From Medakamo hakoo (taxonomy: Eukaryota > Chlorophyta > Trebouxiophyceae > Coccomyxaceae): DNA of 64,000 bases. A program made the translations under genes and the position numbers. Positions 36,640-46,892 of this stretch are shown one piece after another. How positions within the stretch are numbered: position 1 is the first letter of the stretch; every line of letters begins with the position of its first letter. The notes below the pieces were generated by a model. It searched no databases, was not told where the DNA came from, and was given only the letters and a program-made list of their open reading frames with translations. The stretch spans positions 490,662 to 554,661 of the forward strand of contig CP089452.1 of NCBI GenBank assembly GCA_026636295.1. Reading direction: 5' to 3'.

Positions 36640-37671
36640 TCAACACTTCCACGCCTGGGCCTGGGCCACAATGCCGCGCACGCGCTCGGCCTGCCAGTAC
36701 GCTTTCCAGCTGGCCCCGCTGGCCATGTTTGAGATCGGCACTTCATACGCCCGGTCATCCTCGCTTTTTTTATGGATGACCACCATGTTTTGGGCGAACA
36801 TGACCCAGGCCACGTCCGGGTCGACGCCCGCGTCAATGACGTGGAAATCCCGGTCATAGGACGCCGACGGCACCGCGTACCGTTGGTGCAGGACCTCAAC
36901 GAGCAGCCGCATGGACGGCATGATGGACCCCGTCGTGTCGACGCCCACATTGAGCAGCGGGTATCCGTAAATCTCAGCTCCCGGCCCGTCCCAGTAACTG
37001 GTCTCGATGTCTTCGATGACGTAGAAGCCGCCCGGCGCGACGCGCGGGAAGAGCTTGACCAGCGTTTTGAGTTGGTGGCCCGGTTCGTGGGAGCCGTCAT
37101 CGATGACCAAGTCTAATGGTTCCACCCCCACCGTCGCCACCAGGTCATCCAGGTGCTCGCAATTGGACTGGTCCCGGAACAGGACGTGCACATTGGGGTC
37201 CAGCTCGCTTTTGACTTGTTCTGTTTCCGGCCAGGACACGCCGTAAATCGTGGATTGCGTGGGCTCAAAGACCGTCTGCCACGCGTGCAGCGACTCTCCC
37301 CTCAGCACGCCAATCTCCACCATGCGCACAGCCTTGCCGTACAGTGGCTGTAAAAACTGGTCGTAAAACCGGTGGTACCCGTGGCGGGGCAGCTTGTCCG
37401 TCCCCGACGCGGCAAACGTGGGCTTGATGGAGATGAAGGCGCGAGGGGTGGGGGCAGGGCACTTGGGCGCCGCCGTCGCCATGACGTGAGCGCCTGCGCG
37501 GCGGCCGCCGAGTACATCAGCTGCGCTTGTAGGCTGCACGGTTTGCATGCGTCCACCTATGCACACCACCAAAGTGACGCCGACAGCGACGCACACCAGC
37601 ATGGTCCACCGCCTGTGCGCGGCAAGTGCGCCCGACGACACGATCCCCAACGGCCTTGTATGTACCGGCAT
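36640..37671 (-). CDS. sugar O-methyltransferase (TylE/MycE-like class I SAM fold)
   Basis: ATG 37671 gives 343 aa with a signal anchor (TMLVCVAVGVTLVVCIGG). The catalytic part starts near RHGYHRFYDQFLQPLYGK. It contains MVEIGVLRGESLHAWQ, then a long gap to DLVIDDGSHEPGHQLKTL, and GGFYVIEDIETSYWDG. The IDDGSH and IED-x-x-TSYW motifs are characteristic of the metal-dependent macrolide sugar methyltransferases (demethylmacrocin/mycinamicin type). The enzyme probably methylates a sugar hydroxyl in the Golgi lumen, to judge from its anchor. Confidence 0.83.
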   Translation of the reverse strand: MPVHTRPLGIVSSGALAAHRRWTMLVCVAVGVTLVVCIGGRMQTVQPTSAADVLGGRRAGAHVMATAAPKCPAPTPRAFISIKPTFAASGTDKLPRHGYHRFYDQFLQPLYGKAVRMVEIGVLRGESLHAWQTVFEPTQSTIYGVSWPETEQVKSELDPNVHVLFRDQSNCEHLDDLVATVGVEPLDLVIDDGSHEPGHQLKTLVKLFPRVAPGGFYVIEDIETSYWDGPGAEIYGYPLLNVGVDTTGSIMPSMRLLVEVLHQRYAVPSASYDRDFHVIDAGVDPDVAWVMFAQNMVVIHKKSEDDRAYEVPISNMASGASWKAYWQAERVRGIVAQAQAWKC

Positions 37672-37885
37672 CTTGGGGACGGAGAGCAGATGATGGAATG
37701 TGTGGCGGTACGGCTTGCCCCACCCGGCGCGGGTTTGACGCACGTGCGTGTGCGTTTGAGTTTGTGGGTGTGTGAATGGTCATGCGCATCTCAACTCTGA
37801 CAAGCCACAACATCCCGCCTTGTTCTCCCCCACGCAGCCCTGCAAACCTCTGGTCGTCGACGACCTGGCTCCCTGCCGCGCAAAG

Positions 37886-39529
37886 CTACACAATCACCTC
37901 TGCGTCAGGAGCAACGTCCTCCCAAAACACGGTCGTCCGCGTAGACCGCCCCGCCGCCAGGCGGGCGTGCACAATGTTGGCCGAAATGAACGACCCGCGT
38001 GTTCCCCAAAACACGGCGGCATTCACGGCTGCTGCATAGTCCTGCATCAGGGACGTGAGGCTGCGGTCAGGCGAGGAGGTCACACGCACGCCCCGGGCTC
38101 GCAAGTTCTCCGTGACGTCAGCAGCCAAGACGCCGTCATTGGTCAGCAAGTGGACGTGGGTGATGGGGGCATGGGACGGGCTGTCAAGCATGGGTGCACC
38201 GCTGCCGGCAGCAGCTGACCGCCGTGCCTCTGCCAGCAGGGGCTGGGCGCCGGTAACAGCGTTCTGAATGAAGTCTAGCAGCACTTGCCGGGGCAGGTAC
38301 AGGTGCTTGGCCCTGTCGCAGCTCGCCGCGGCAGCGAGACAGTACGCGTTGGGCTTGGTCGACCGGTTGCTTACGATGACGTCGTTATCGGGCGCGCGCA
38401 GTTGGAGGGCCAACGTGGTGGCGCGCGCTGGCGACGACGGCATTGGTTGTTCTGGCGTAGACGGTCCACCAAGCCCGCCGGCCTGGTGCTCCATGCGCGC
38501 ACCCCGAAATTTGAGGGCGGCGGCCGCCTGGACCCAGGCGGTCGCGGCTGTTTCGTTAATGGGCAAGTAACCTTCGCCCACGTTGTCTAGGCTATAGCCT
38601 CCACCATCCCCGGATGGCCTGTCCGTGGCATTAAAGAGGATGGCCGGGTTGAGGAACGCTTCGAGATTGCACGCCAGCACCAGGCCCGCCGTCGCGGGTG
38701 ACCGGCGGCCCTGCCGGGCCGCGTCTGCCGCGGGGCCCACGTCACTGGCCAGGTCAGCCGCCAAGTCAGCCAGGTCGCCGGTGTACATGGAGTACGTGAA
38801 GCCACCTGAGCACGCCCGCCCAGCCGCCCGCGTGGCCCACCATTCAGCGTACTTTTTACACCGGTCCAGTCGTTCCGGGCCGCCCACGAACACAGGGCAT
38901 GTCTCGTTCAGGGCGGCCGTCGAGGTGACAGCTGCCGCCACAGCGGGTGGCGCGGTGCCTTGCCACACGTCCCGCTCTTCGACCATGGCCGGCACGTGCA
39001 GGGATGGCACTGCAGTAGACGGCGCACCCACCTCAAAAAAAGCTGAGTATGGGACAGGCGTGTCCGTCTTCCGCCTTTTTCTAAACAGAGGCAGAATAGG
39101 CGGCAGCAGCAGCGTGGCTCCCGTCGTGTCGTCCCGCATCGTCCACACCGCCAGCTTGGCAGCGTAGATCTGGTTGGACGGGCCGTTGCACAAAAAAGGT
39201 GCGATGACAGGCGGCGGACGGGCGGGGTTCTGTGGTGCGGAGCGATGTTGGCCTCCAAGGCTCCCTTGGCCGACATCCAGGCCTGCCTGGGCGCCAGGGC
39301 CGCGGGTGGGCAGAGACGAGTGTACACGATGGCGCACAACGCTGTTTACCCACGTTTTGCATGTCCCTACCACGCCGAGTGCAAGGACGCACAGGGCCAG
39401 CCGGGCCACCATCGCCCGCCGTGTTGACAGCAGCCTCCGTCGCTTGGAGGAGCCATGGTGCTGGCTTGCGAGCACGGCGGGCGTCTTGCCAAAATGCAGG
39501 CGGCGATGCGTTGATGTGGTCGACCCCAT
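37886..39529 (-). CDS. O-fucosyltransferase-like glycosyltransferase (paralogue 3)
   Basis: The first ATG in frame is at 39529 (547 aa); Met at about 39412 is an alternative that would start right at the signal anchor ARLALCVLALGVVG. The catalytic part has PFLCNGPSNQIYAAKLAVW, TLLLPPILPLF and a C-terminal SANIVHARL block. It is inverted relative to the paralogue at 16986-18545. Between about 38660 and 39050 the DNA is nearly identical to that copy, while both sides are clearly diverged. It uses GDP-fucose if it follows its superfamily. Confidence 0.72.
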   Translation of the reverse strand: MGSTTSTHRRLHFGKTPAVLASQHHGSSKRRRLLSTRRAMVARLALCVLALGVVGTCKTWVNSVVRHRVHSSLPTRGPGAQAGLDVGQGSLGGQHRSAPQNPARPPPVIAPFLCNGPSNQIYAAKLAVWTMRDDTTGATLLLPPILPLFRKRRKTDTPVPYSAFFEVGAPSTAVPSLHVPAMVEERDVWQGTAPPAVAAAVTSTAALNETCPVFVGGPERLDRCKKYAEWWATRAAGRACSGGFTYSMYTGDLADLAADLASDVGPAADAARQGRRSPATAGLVLACNLEAFLNPAILFNATDRPSGDGGGYSLDNVGEGYLPINETAATAWVQAAAALKFRGARMEHQAGGLGGPSTPEQPMPSSPARATTLALQLRAPDNDVIVSNRSTKPNAYCLAAAASCDRAKHLYLPRQVLLDFIQNAVTGAQPLLAEARRSAAAGSGAPMLDSPSHAPITHVHLLTNDGVLAADVTENLRARGVRVTSSPDRSLTSLMQDYAAAVNAAVFWGTRGSFISANIVHARLAAGRSTRTTVFWEDVAPDAEVIV

Positions 39530-39897
39530 CCCCAGGGATCGCCTTGTTGACACCACCGCCCCAGCAGAGGAGAAGACGGGCCTTGACGGGCCCAGTCGGC
39601 TTATAACAGCGCGGCCTTGCACGCCCACCAAGAAACGTGAAAGACAATGCGCTCAATCAGGCGGAATGGCGTGCCTCAGGAACGTTCTTTGCAAGAACGC
39701 GCGTGGAGCACCGTGTTTTGCTTCTTCTAGTCCGTCGTTGGCGGGGCCCTTGATCGGTGTGTGAGAAAATGATGCCGAAGCAAATTTTGGACAGTTGCTT
39801 TGTAAAGCAGGGCCAGGGTCAGAATTGACAGGTTGACATGTAACATGACTTGATTGCAACTCATATCTGCGTTCCATTACATTTTGTGCTGCACACA
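39530..39897. other. divergent promoter region
   Basis: 368 bp between the fucosyltransferase-like gene and the METTL24-like gene. A CTTATAACA sequence near 39599 could be a TATA-like element of the minus-strand gene. No gene. Confidence 0.4.
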
Positions 39898-40911
39898 ATG
39901 GTTCCCCTGCACGCGCCGCTCAAGTCAACCGGCCAAAGGCCGACGCCGACCTCCCGGCAGTGGGCCCTGGTCGCCATCGTGGGCACGGCCTGCATGCTAG
40001 CCGTGGCGGGTGTGCGGCGGACTGACACGGTGTCGCCACCGCCTGCATCCCTGCGCGCTGGTTCCCAGCACATGCGTCTGCCCCTGGTTGATGGTCCAGG
40101 CCAGCCCGCCTACCAGGCGGCCGAGTCCATTATGAGCGCTCCCTCGGCGGCGGCCACCCTGTCGTACAAACGTCAGCGCAAGGCGGCGGACGAGCTGGTG
40201 GACATCATGCAGTCCGCACCTGACGACTGGTTGCGGGGTTCCTTCCACGCCGGCGCGCGGGCGCTGTGGGTGGACCCTTTCCGCGATTTCTACAGGTGCC
40301 CGGGCGTGGTTGAGAAGATGGGTAAAATGGGGGATGGTGGCAAATGGGTGTGCGGCGTGGACACCATGCTCCAACGCCCTGGCTGCGTCGTCTACTCGTT
40401 TGGATCCAACGGCGACGCGTCCTTTGAAAAAGCCATCCTGGAACACACGGCATGCTCGGTGTGGACGTTTGACCCCACGTTAAACGAGGAAGCCACGGCC
40501 AAGGTTACTGCTGTGCCTCGGCTCAACTTCACGGCGGTTGGCCTGTCGGACAAGGACGGCAGCCTGGAATTGCGGGGTGAGCTCCGCCCCGTACGCACGC
40601 TGCGCACGCTGATGAAGGAGCGTGGCCACACCTGGATTGACGTCCTCAAGATGGACATTGAAGGCGCGGAATGGCCGGTGCTGAATGCATTCATCGAGTC
40701 TGGCACGCCCATCCCGGCCACGCAAGCCCAGATCGAGTTTCACCTGCGCAAACCGGGCGATGCCGTTAACACCATGGTTGGCCTGGACAAGCTGGGCATG
40801 CGCGTCTTCCATGTGGAGGAAAACAACTACTGCAAGACGTGCCCGGGGCGGGCGTATGAGCTGGCATTTGGGCACGTGGATGCGCGGGGTGGTTTGGTGA
40901 CGGGGCCTTGA
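39898..40911 (+). CDS. METTL24-like (Methyltransf_22 / FkbM-related) methyltransferase
   Basis: ATG 39898 gives 337 aa. A signal anchor lies at about residues 22-39 (WALVAIVGTACMLAVAGV). The domain has GDGGKWVCGV, CVVYSFGSNGDASFE, VWTFDPT and DVLKMDIEGAEWPVLNAF, the pattern of animal METTL24 and related Methyltransf_22 proteins. LKMDIEGAEW is also the FkbM-family signature. An O-methyltransferase acting on glycans or other lumenal acceptors is expected; the acceptor is unknown. Convergent with the FkbM-like gene at 41219. Confidence 0.82.
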   Translation: MVPLHAPLKSTGQRPTPTSRQWALVAIVGTACMLAVAGVRRTDTVSPPPASLRAGSQHMRLPLVDGPGQPAYQAAESIMSAPSAAATLSYKRQRKAADELVDIMQSAPDDWLRGSFHAGARALWVDPFRDFYRCPGVVEKMGKMGDGGKWVCGVDTMLQRPGCVVYSFGSNGDASFEKAILEHTACSVWTFDPTLNEEATAKVTAVPRLNFTAVGLSDKDGSLELRGELRPVRTLRTLMKERGHTWIDVLKMDIEGAEWPVLNAFIESGTPIPATQAQIEFHLRKPGDAVNTMVGLDKLGMRVFHVEENNYCKTCPGRAYELAFGHVDARGGLVTGP

Positions 40912-41218
40912 GAATCAAGCCGCGAGAGATGAGATGGGAAGGGGGACATGGTGTGATGTCTTTTCTTCCTCCGTGTTGTGGTGGCGGGGGTTTGTGGGCA
41001 TGTGTGGCCTCTCCTTGTTTTATCATATTCCATGGCCACCGTCGTCCCAGGCCTTTCCTCTCATGCATCGTTGTCCGCAACTAGCATTCTCTGATTTCCG
41101 CAATCAAAAAGCGTCGCCACGTGCTCAGTCAAGTACGCCTTTTGTCCGCGTGTCATCGCAACATGCATGGGCCAAGCGACATTGCGCCACCCAAACAGCG
41201 CAACAATTCTTCAACCGG
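40912..41218. other. convergent intergenic region
   Basis: 307 bp shared 3' flank of two methyltransferase genes; no gene recognised. Confidence 0.4.
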
Positions 41219-42473
41219 TCAAGGGCGTGTCATGATGTACGGGTGCGCGGCCAGGTAGTCACGCGCGGCTTGTTTGGCGCGGGCCATGTCGCCCGTCGCC
41301 TGGTACACCTTGAAATCCAGCAGAGTGTCCAGGCGCTCCGGCTTCGGGATGAGGTGGGACGTCTTGTTCGTGTGGACCGCCCATGCCTGCAGCGGGTGGA
41401 TGTCCACGCCACGCAGCAGGTCTTTGCGCACCAGGACGGCGTCCAGCCCGGAGACAACGTGGATGATGGCGTACCCCAGCTCGTCCGCGGCGGCCGCGAT
41501 GGCGCCCAACGACGTGCCCCACGCGCGGTCGGTAGGGAAGGTGGTGCCGGCTTCAATGGTCTGCGTGATGGCCGCCTCCAGGGGGTAGTTCCTGTTGTAC
41601 TCAATGGTGAGCACGCGAGGGCGGTAACCGCCCTTGATGAGGCTGTCAAAGATCCACAGGTCGACAGAATCGATGTCGATGGACACGTAGTCCGCCTCCA
41701 GGGGGACGCGGTACTTGTCAAAGAGGGACACGATGTTGTCCGGCGAGATAAATTCCTTGTGCAGGTTGATTGCCGGGTTTTCGTGGCCGCCGTCCAGCAG
41801 CAGGCCATGCCACCCAAAATGCTTGTGAAGCACGTACGTGTTGGCGCCGCTGCCGCCGTCGTACTTGTCCGTGTTGAATCCAAACTCGACATAAAACTTG
41901 TTGGTGACGCCGATGTGCTGTGTGTATGTGTGTCAAGGTTGAAGGGAGCGGGCATGCAAGGTGAACGCGGTGTCCAATGCTCTCTGTTGGCACCGGACAG
42001 AGACCACGATGTTGCCTTTTTGAAGAAAAAAAACCATAACCATACCGCGTCATGGTGCACCGGGACGGGCATCTTGTGAGCTGCCCGCTGTGACGTCAAG
42101 CTGCGTGGCAGCCTCCACCCACGAAGATATTGCTTTGCGAATGGGGGATGATTGCTCTCGCACCCAAGCACCACTGCGAGCGCCGTCTCCATACCTGGAA
42201 CACATAAGCCAAGACGCCGTCCTGGTCTTTCTGGCTGTTCAGCCGGAAGAACTCAACGTCCTGGGCAAGGCCCCACTGTGGGCCAGGCACGTCAGTGGGC
42301 GACGCCTGCGCCGACGCCGCCAGCGCGTATGGCGCGGTGCGCATCCACGCAGACGGGGAGTACAGGACCAGAAAAGCGATCAACACAGCGGCGCCAGCGG
42401 CGCACGCCTTGCCAGACAGGTACTCGCCCACGGCGCGGTAGCCCGAAGATTGTTTTTGACGGACGGGAAGCAT
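41219..42473 (-). CDS. FkbM-like methyltransferase-fold protein, two exons
   Basis: Exon 1 is 42473-42195 and exon 2 is 41917-41219; the 277-bp intron (GTATGG...ACAG) is phase 0. The 325-aa product has a signal anchor (AAGAAVLIAFLVLYSP). After splicing, QKDQDGVLAYVFQ joins HIGVTNKFYVEFGF, a typical start of FkbM-related domains (S-Q-x-x-QDG...FVEFG). Further motifs are GWHGLLLDGG and ADYVSIDIDSVDLWIFDSL, which hold the place of the usual D-x-EG block but read DIDSVD. An upstream GT-rich run (42497-42545) lies in the promoter. Confidence 0.8.
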
Positions 42474-42762
42474 CGTTAAAGAACTTAAGGTGTGCGAGTG
42501 TGTGTGTGGGGGTGTGGGTGTGGGTGGGGGGTGGGTGGGGGGCGGGCGCGATGCAAGGACTTGGCGGGTGAGCGCGACCTGACTCGATTTTGAAATGTCA
42601 GAGTGTGTGTATGTTGCGTGTAAAATCTCTGAGAAAAACCGCAACGCACAAGTGCTCCCCCTCCGCCCTCTCTCCCACTCATCTCCTCTCCCTGCTCCCA
42701 CCTGTATGTAACGCGCCGCCGACACCCCAACACGCGCCCCGGATGTTTCTTCAATCCCTCTC
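42474..42762. other. intergenic region with G/T-rich tract
   Basis: 289 bp between two minus-strand genes. At 42497-42545 the + strand is a run of GTGTG/GGGTGGG units with quadruplex potential, a few tens of bases upstream of the FkbM-like start. No gene. Confidence 0.5.
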
Positions 42763-45336
42763 TTAAAGCCTGTTGTCTGGGACTGTGCCACCGGCAAGGT
42801 GCGGCGCTTTCTGCAGGAGCCTCTGTTGTAACACGTCTGCCAGAGACTCAGAAAACGCACGCGTCAAGTGGTGGCCGTCTGCATACACGACAACGTTGCC
42901 GACGGCCGGAAGGCATGGATCGCCGGGGCAGAAGATGTCGTCAAAGGATAGGCGGCGCATCATGGGATACGCGGCCGCCGCGGCTTCCATGGGCCCGCCG
43001 CTCAAGCCTGCGTCCCTGCCCACGGAACAGGCCGCCAGGTCGCTCTTGGCCGGGTCGCGCGCCACCTCCTGCGCCAAACAGTTTTCGGTGATGGTGCCCA
43101 TGACAGGAGTAGATTTTATGTACATGACAGGGATGTCTGCGGATACGAATGCGTGTGCGAGTCGCGCGATGCCGGCCGAAATGTCCGTTGCATTCACTGG
43201 CTCGTGAGAAAATACCTGCTTTTTGTACATGACCATGACGACAGCCGACGGTCGCATGGCCATAACCTTGTCCACCGTTGCGGCGTTCCAGTCCTGGCAC
43301 TCTGCATGGGCCGGTACTTGCATCTTTGTCAGGTTTAGGGCTGGCGGGCACCCGCTCTTGGCCAGGTTGGTGACGTTAAGTCCAAGGCGGCGGCCCACAA
43401 TGTGAAATGCGGGGTGCCACCGCTTACCATGCGAGTCGCCGAGGATGACGATGTGGCGGCCTGTTTGGCCAGGCTGAGGTGGCGCCGGCCCAGCAGGCGC
43501 CACAGACGCCAGCACATTCGGGTAGTAAAACTGTGTGCCTTCGACGCGGCCATGGGCGTGCGTGCCGGTCGACATGACCACCAGTTCCTTGATGGACAGG
43601 GTATTGAGCTCGGTGCATCTGTGCAGGGTTGCGTCCGCGCCCGGGTACGGCTGGGTGGCGTTGGGACCGAAAAATGTCGCGCACTCGGGCGAGGGCGGGA
43701 GTTGAGTGAGGGAGGTGTCCCGCACCACGGGGATGGAGGTGGTGGTTGCATTTGATGCTGCCAGCAGTGTATCCTCCACGCCCGCCGGCGGAAGGTTGTC
43801 ATTGCCTAGAGTTGAGGCCGCTGGCGCAAGCTTGTGCAGGGCCAGGGAAGCCGTCAGCGTGGCCGTGACCATGAGCAGGGTCATGGCCAAGGCGCCGAGA
43901 TTGGGGGAGAGGGAAAAACAGCGGCGGCGGGTGGTTGGGGTCGTGGTGGTGGTGGTGGTGGTGCCTGGTCCTGAGAGGCCAGGCGTGCCGTCACCACCAT
44001 CAACGCCAGCCGCCTGGGGTAGCATGGGCTTGGCGTTGATGGCGACACCACCACCACCACCGCCGCCCCCTCCCACCGTCGCCCGGAACCGGTCTTCCCA
44101 GCACCGCTTGCACGCGTGGGCCAGGGCGAATGAGATCACGCAGACGAGCACGCCGTCAGCGAGCACACCTTCCACCACCCGGCCTGTGGCGAATGGGTAA
44201 ATCACCACCACCGGCCAGTGCGCCAGGTACAGGGAGTAGGACACGTCGCCAATGTACTGGAGCCAGGCGTGTGACATGGGCGTTACGAGGGCGTGAGCGG
44301 GGCTGCCGTCGCCGGTCTGTTCGCCCGCCCACAACAGCCCAGTCGCGCCGAGCGTGGGCACCAGGGCGGCCGCACCCGGGAAGGTCGTACCGGCAGTGAA
44401 CAGTGCGGCACCGATGCCGATGGCGGCCAGGCCGGCCATCGCAGCTACAGTCCGCAGCCAGTAGGCGGTGGCGGTCGTGGCAGCAGCGTCGCTGCTCAAA
44501 CCAGTCACAGCCGGGTTGGTCGGCCGCGCGTCACCACCCGCCCCAAGCACCGCCAACAACCCGCCCATGCCCAGCTCGTACAGTCGGGTGTGCGTGGTGA
44601 AGTATCCGGCCTCGGGTCTGGCGTGCGCGTAGAACAGGGCGGTGGCAAAGGAGGCGATGCACGCGGTCGCCATAGGTACGGCGTACCAGGCCCGCGGAGG
44701 CGGGGGTGGGGATGGCGCGGACGACGCCGCCATCTCTAAAGCCAGCGGTCGAGGCGGCGATGACGAAGATGACGGCTGCAGGGCTGTGAATGCGACCGCG
44801 CCGCCCTTGACGGCGGCGGCCTGATGCCCATGGCTCCCACGGCTCCACTTCCTCCAGGCCCATGCCATGCCCGCCACCAACACCGGCCACACAAAGTAGA
44901 ATTGTTCCTCCACGGCCAGCGACCAAAAGTGTTGCAGCGGGCTGGGGGCCTCGTTTTGGGCTTGGTAGTCGACGGCCCGGCGGACGAGCATCCAGTTTTC
45001 GGCGTAGCCCGTGCTGGCAGCAATGTCGGCCGCAGTGGTCGCCCACGTCCAGGATGGCATGAATAAGTAGGAGGCGATGCCGACGAACACCAGGGTTAAG
45101 CTGGCAGCCGGCAACAATCGCCGTGCCCGGCGGGCGTAGAAGCCTGGCAAGTCAACGCGCCCGCTGCTCGCGACTTCGCGGACCAGGTGCCCCGTAATCA
45201 GATGTCCCGAAATCACAAAAAACACGTCGACGCCCACATATCCGCCGTGCACATGGGCCGGCCACACGTGAAAAGCCACAACCAGCAGGACGGCCACGGC
45301 GCGCAGGGCCTGGATGTCGGGCCGGAAGGCCGCCAT
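42763..45336 (-). CDS. acyltransferase-3 / SGNH O-acetyltransferase (OafA-type)
   Basis: ATG 45336 gives 857 aa beginning MAAFRPDIQALRAVAVLLVV. The N-terminal ~450 residues are an acyltransferase-3 membrane domain with about ten helices, including His23 in VVAFHVWP, GVDVFFVISGHLIT and FWSLAVEEQFYFVWP. A low-complexity loop (poly-Gly, poly-Thr) follows. The C-terminal ~220 residues form an SGNH hydrolase-like domain with ILGDSHGKRW (about residue 632) and the catalytic Asp-His pair in DGHHLT (about 819). The fused form is that of bacterial OafA-type O-antigen acetyltransferases. It should acetylate surface glycan across a membrane. A decayed relative of its SGNH part is at about 54908-55480. 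Confidence 0.9.
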   Translation of the reverse strand: MAAFRPDIQALRAVAVLLVVAFHVWPAHVHGGYVGVDVFFVISGHLITGHLVREVASSGRVDLPGFYARRARRLLPAASLTLVFVGIASYLFMPSWTWATTAADIAASTGYAENWMLVRRAVDYQAQNEAPSPLQHFWSLAVEEQFYFVWPVLVAGMAWAWRKWSRGSHGHQAAAVKGGAVAFTALQPSSSSSPPRPLALEMAASSAPSPPPPPRAWYAVPMATACIASFATALFYAHARPEAGYFTTHTRLYELGMGGLLAVLGAGGDARPTNPAVTGLSSDAAATTATAYWLRTVAAMAGLAAIGIGAALFTAGTTFPGAAALVPTLGATGLLWAGEQTGDGSPAHALVTPMSHAWLQYIGDVSYSLYLAHWPVVVIYPFATGRVVEGVLADGVLVCVISFALAHACKRCWEDRFRATVGGGGGGGGGVAINAKPMLPQAAGVDGGDGTPGLSGPGTTTTTTTTPTTRRRCFSLSPNLGALAMTLLMVTATLTASLALHKLAPAASTLGNDNLPPAGVEDTLLAASNATTTSIPVVRDTSLTQLPPSPECATFFGPNATQPYPGADATLHRCTELNTLSIKELVVMSTGTHAHGRVEGTQFYYPNVLASVAPAGPAPPQPGQTGRHIVILGDSHGKRWHPAFHIVGRRLGLNVTNLAKSGCPPALNLTKMQVPAHAECQDWNAATVDKVMAMRPSAVVMVMYKKQVFSHEPVNATDISAGIARLAHAFVSADIPVMYIKSTPVMGTITENCLAQEVARDPAKSDLAACSVGRDAGLSGGPMEAAAAAYPMMRRLSFDDIFCPGDPCLPAVGNVVVYADGHHLTRAFSESLADVLQQRLLQKAPHLAGGTVPDNRL

Positions 45337-45409
45337 GACGGGCCCGTTGGTGGTGAGTGGATTTGGTGGTGTGCGTTGCTTCTTTTCTTTGGTTGCATTG
45401 CCTGTCACA

Positions 45410-46375
45410 CTATCCACCCCCTTTTCCCTTGGCACAATCTTGGCGACCGCCATACTTTTCGACAATTTTTTCAAAGCTTGGTAGGCTCTCGTGCACCCAA
45501 AGCTCGTCCCCAAACCCGCCGTGGTTGCACAAGTAGGTGTACCCATTGTTGGTCAGCATTTGCCTCAATTTGAGCCGCGGCCGTTCCACGGTGATGGTGA
45601 GAAACGTGTACGTCTCCCAGGGAAAGCTCTCAAACGTCCAGGCTTCTGCACCCTCAATGTCCAGCGACATGTAATCAATTTTTTGCGGCATGCCAAAGTC
45701 CCGTAAAATCTTGGCCACAGACACTGTGTAGTGTGACGCGGTCGTCTTGCTTGTGCCTTGACTCTTAGCGTTGTCAAAGCCTTCAATGCCGCCAAAGGCG
45801 CCTGAAAGCTCAGCGCCCCGAAAGTTGAAGTTAACGCGCTCGCCTTCCTTGGGGCCGACCACCGCTTGCACCAGGCGGCACGTGCGGTGGATGTAGCCTT
45901 CAGTATAGGACGGATTGGGCTCAACGCACACGCCCGTCCAATTGTACCTCTGCTCCAGGACTAGGGAGTTGCTGAGGTTGACGGCGTCATTAGACGCCAA
46001 GTCCAGAAACGTGCCGCCGCGCTTGTGCTGGAAGATGTCCAGGATGGTCGCATCCTGGCCGACCTGTGAAGCATGCTCGACGCCTAGTTTGGGATTCCTG
46101 GGCCGGCCACGGTACATGGACACACACTTCCAGCTTTCGTCATCAAGGGTTTTACGAAATGGGCGCAGTACGGGGAGAGTGCGACTCGATAAAGTGCCGG
46201 CGCGGCCGGAGAGGGCCCATGCATGGTAGGCGACACACCCTGCGCAAAAACCAAAAACACCCGTCCAGCTGCGGTGGAATGCTGTGCCTTTAAAAAGCGT
46301 TGGCAACTGCAAGCTGGCGTGCAGCCTTGCCAGCGTGGCCTGGGGCAAGGCGGGTGTCGACTTTTGAGGCAGCAT
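45410..46375 (-). CDS. FkbM-family methyltransferase (Methyltransf_21)
   Basis: ATG 46375 gives 321 aa. A hydrophobic stretch (GVFGFCAGCVAYHAWAL) near residue 40 is a probable signal anchor. The domain contains SQVGQDATILDIFQHKRGGTFLDLASND, WTGVCVEPNP and IDYMSLDIEGAEAWTFESF. The LDIEGAE motif with the preceding SQ-x-GQD and EPN blocks is the standard FkbM arrangement. FkbM proteins are SAM-dependent O-methyltransferases often linked to polysaccharide modification. Its stop codon is only 73 bp from the acyltransferase start on the same strand. Confidence 0.85.
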   Translation of the reverse strand: MLPQKSTPALPQATLARLHASLQLPTLFKGTAFHRSWTGVFGFCAGCVAYHAWALSGRAGTLSSRTLPVLRPFRKTLDDESWKCVSMYRGRPRNPKLGVEHASQVGQDATILDIFQHKRGGTFLDLASNDAVNLSNSLVLEQRYNWTGVCVEPNPSYTEGYIHRTCRLVQAVVGPKEGERVNFNFRGAELSGAFGGIEGFDNAKSQGTSKTTASHYTVSVAKILRDFGMPQKIDYMSLDIEGAEAWTFESFPWETYTFLTITVERPRLKLRQMLTNNGYTYLCNHGGFGDELWVHESLPSFEKIVEKYGGRQDCAKGKGGG

Positions 46376-46892
46376 GCGTAACAATGGAGAAATGAGGAGA
46401 GGAACGAGGGAAAAGTGGAGCCTTTTGTTTCTGTTGTCTTATTCGCGCGCTTTTCGGCGCGTACCGGGTGGCGTAATTTTTTTCCCTTACATTCAGGGCC
46501 CGCCTTGGACAACATGAATTGTTAAAGGCCGTGTCATAGGCGGTAACAGTGAGCGTATTTGGATTCACCAAGGTGGCGGCAAAGGTGGGACAAATCTACA
46601 CGTAGACATGGGAGATGGGACAGAGTAAAGTATTGATGAGCGACAAGTTTTGGGACAAATTTTGGGGATGCGAACCAGTCCAGGCGTAACATCGCCGCCT
46701 GCAATGGGGTCTGCAAGCTCCACACGCGTGTAAATATGGGAGAAAGTATTATACAGGCACGTTCATGGGTGCGAGCGTCATGTTAGAGCGAGCATAGTGG
46801 CGCTGTTTCTTGACTGTGGACGGAAAAGCTGGCTCGCTCCAACCGGTTGGAGCGCGCAAGTCTTGGATGTTGCGTCGTGATGAATGACCTTT
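46376..46892. other. intergenic region
   Basis: 517 bp with AT-rich patches (near 46475 and 46740), including upstream sequence for the FkbM gene. No gene recognised. Confidence 0.4.

Noticed and set aside
43930-44075. Trinucleotide-like GGTGGT / CACCAC runs as a separate microsatellite
   Set aside because: They encode the poly-Thr and poly-Gly loop of the O-acetyltransferase in frame, so they are treated as part of that gene.
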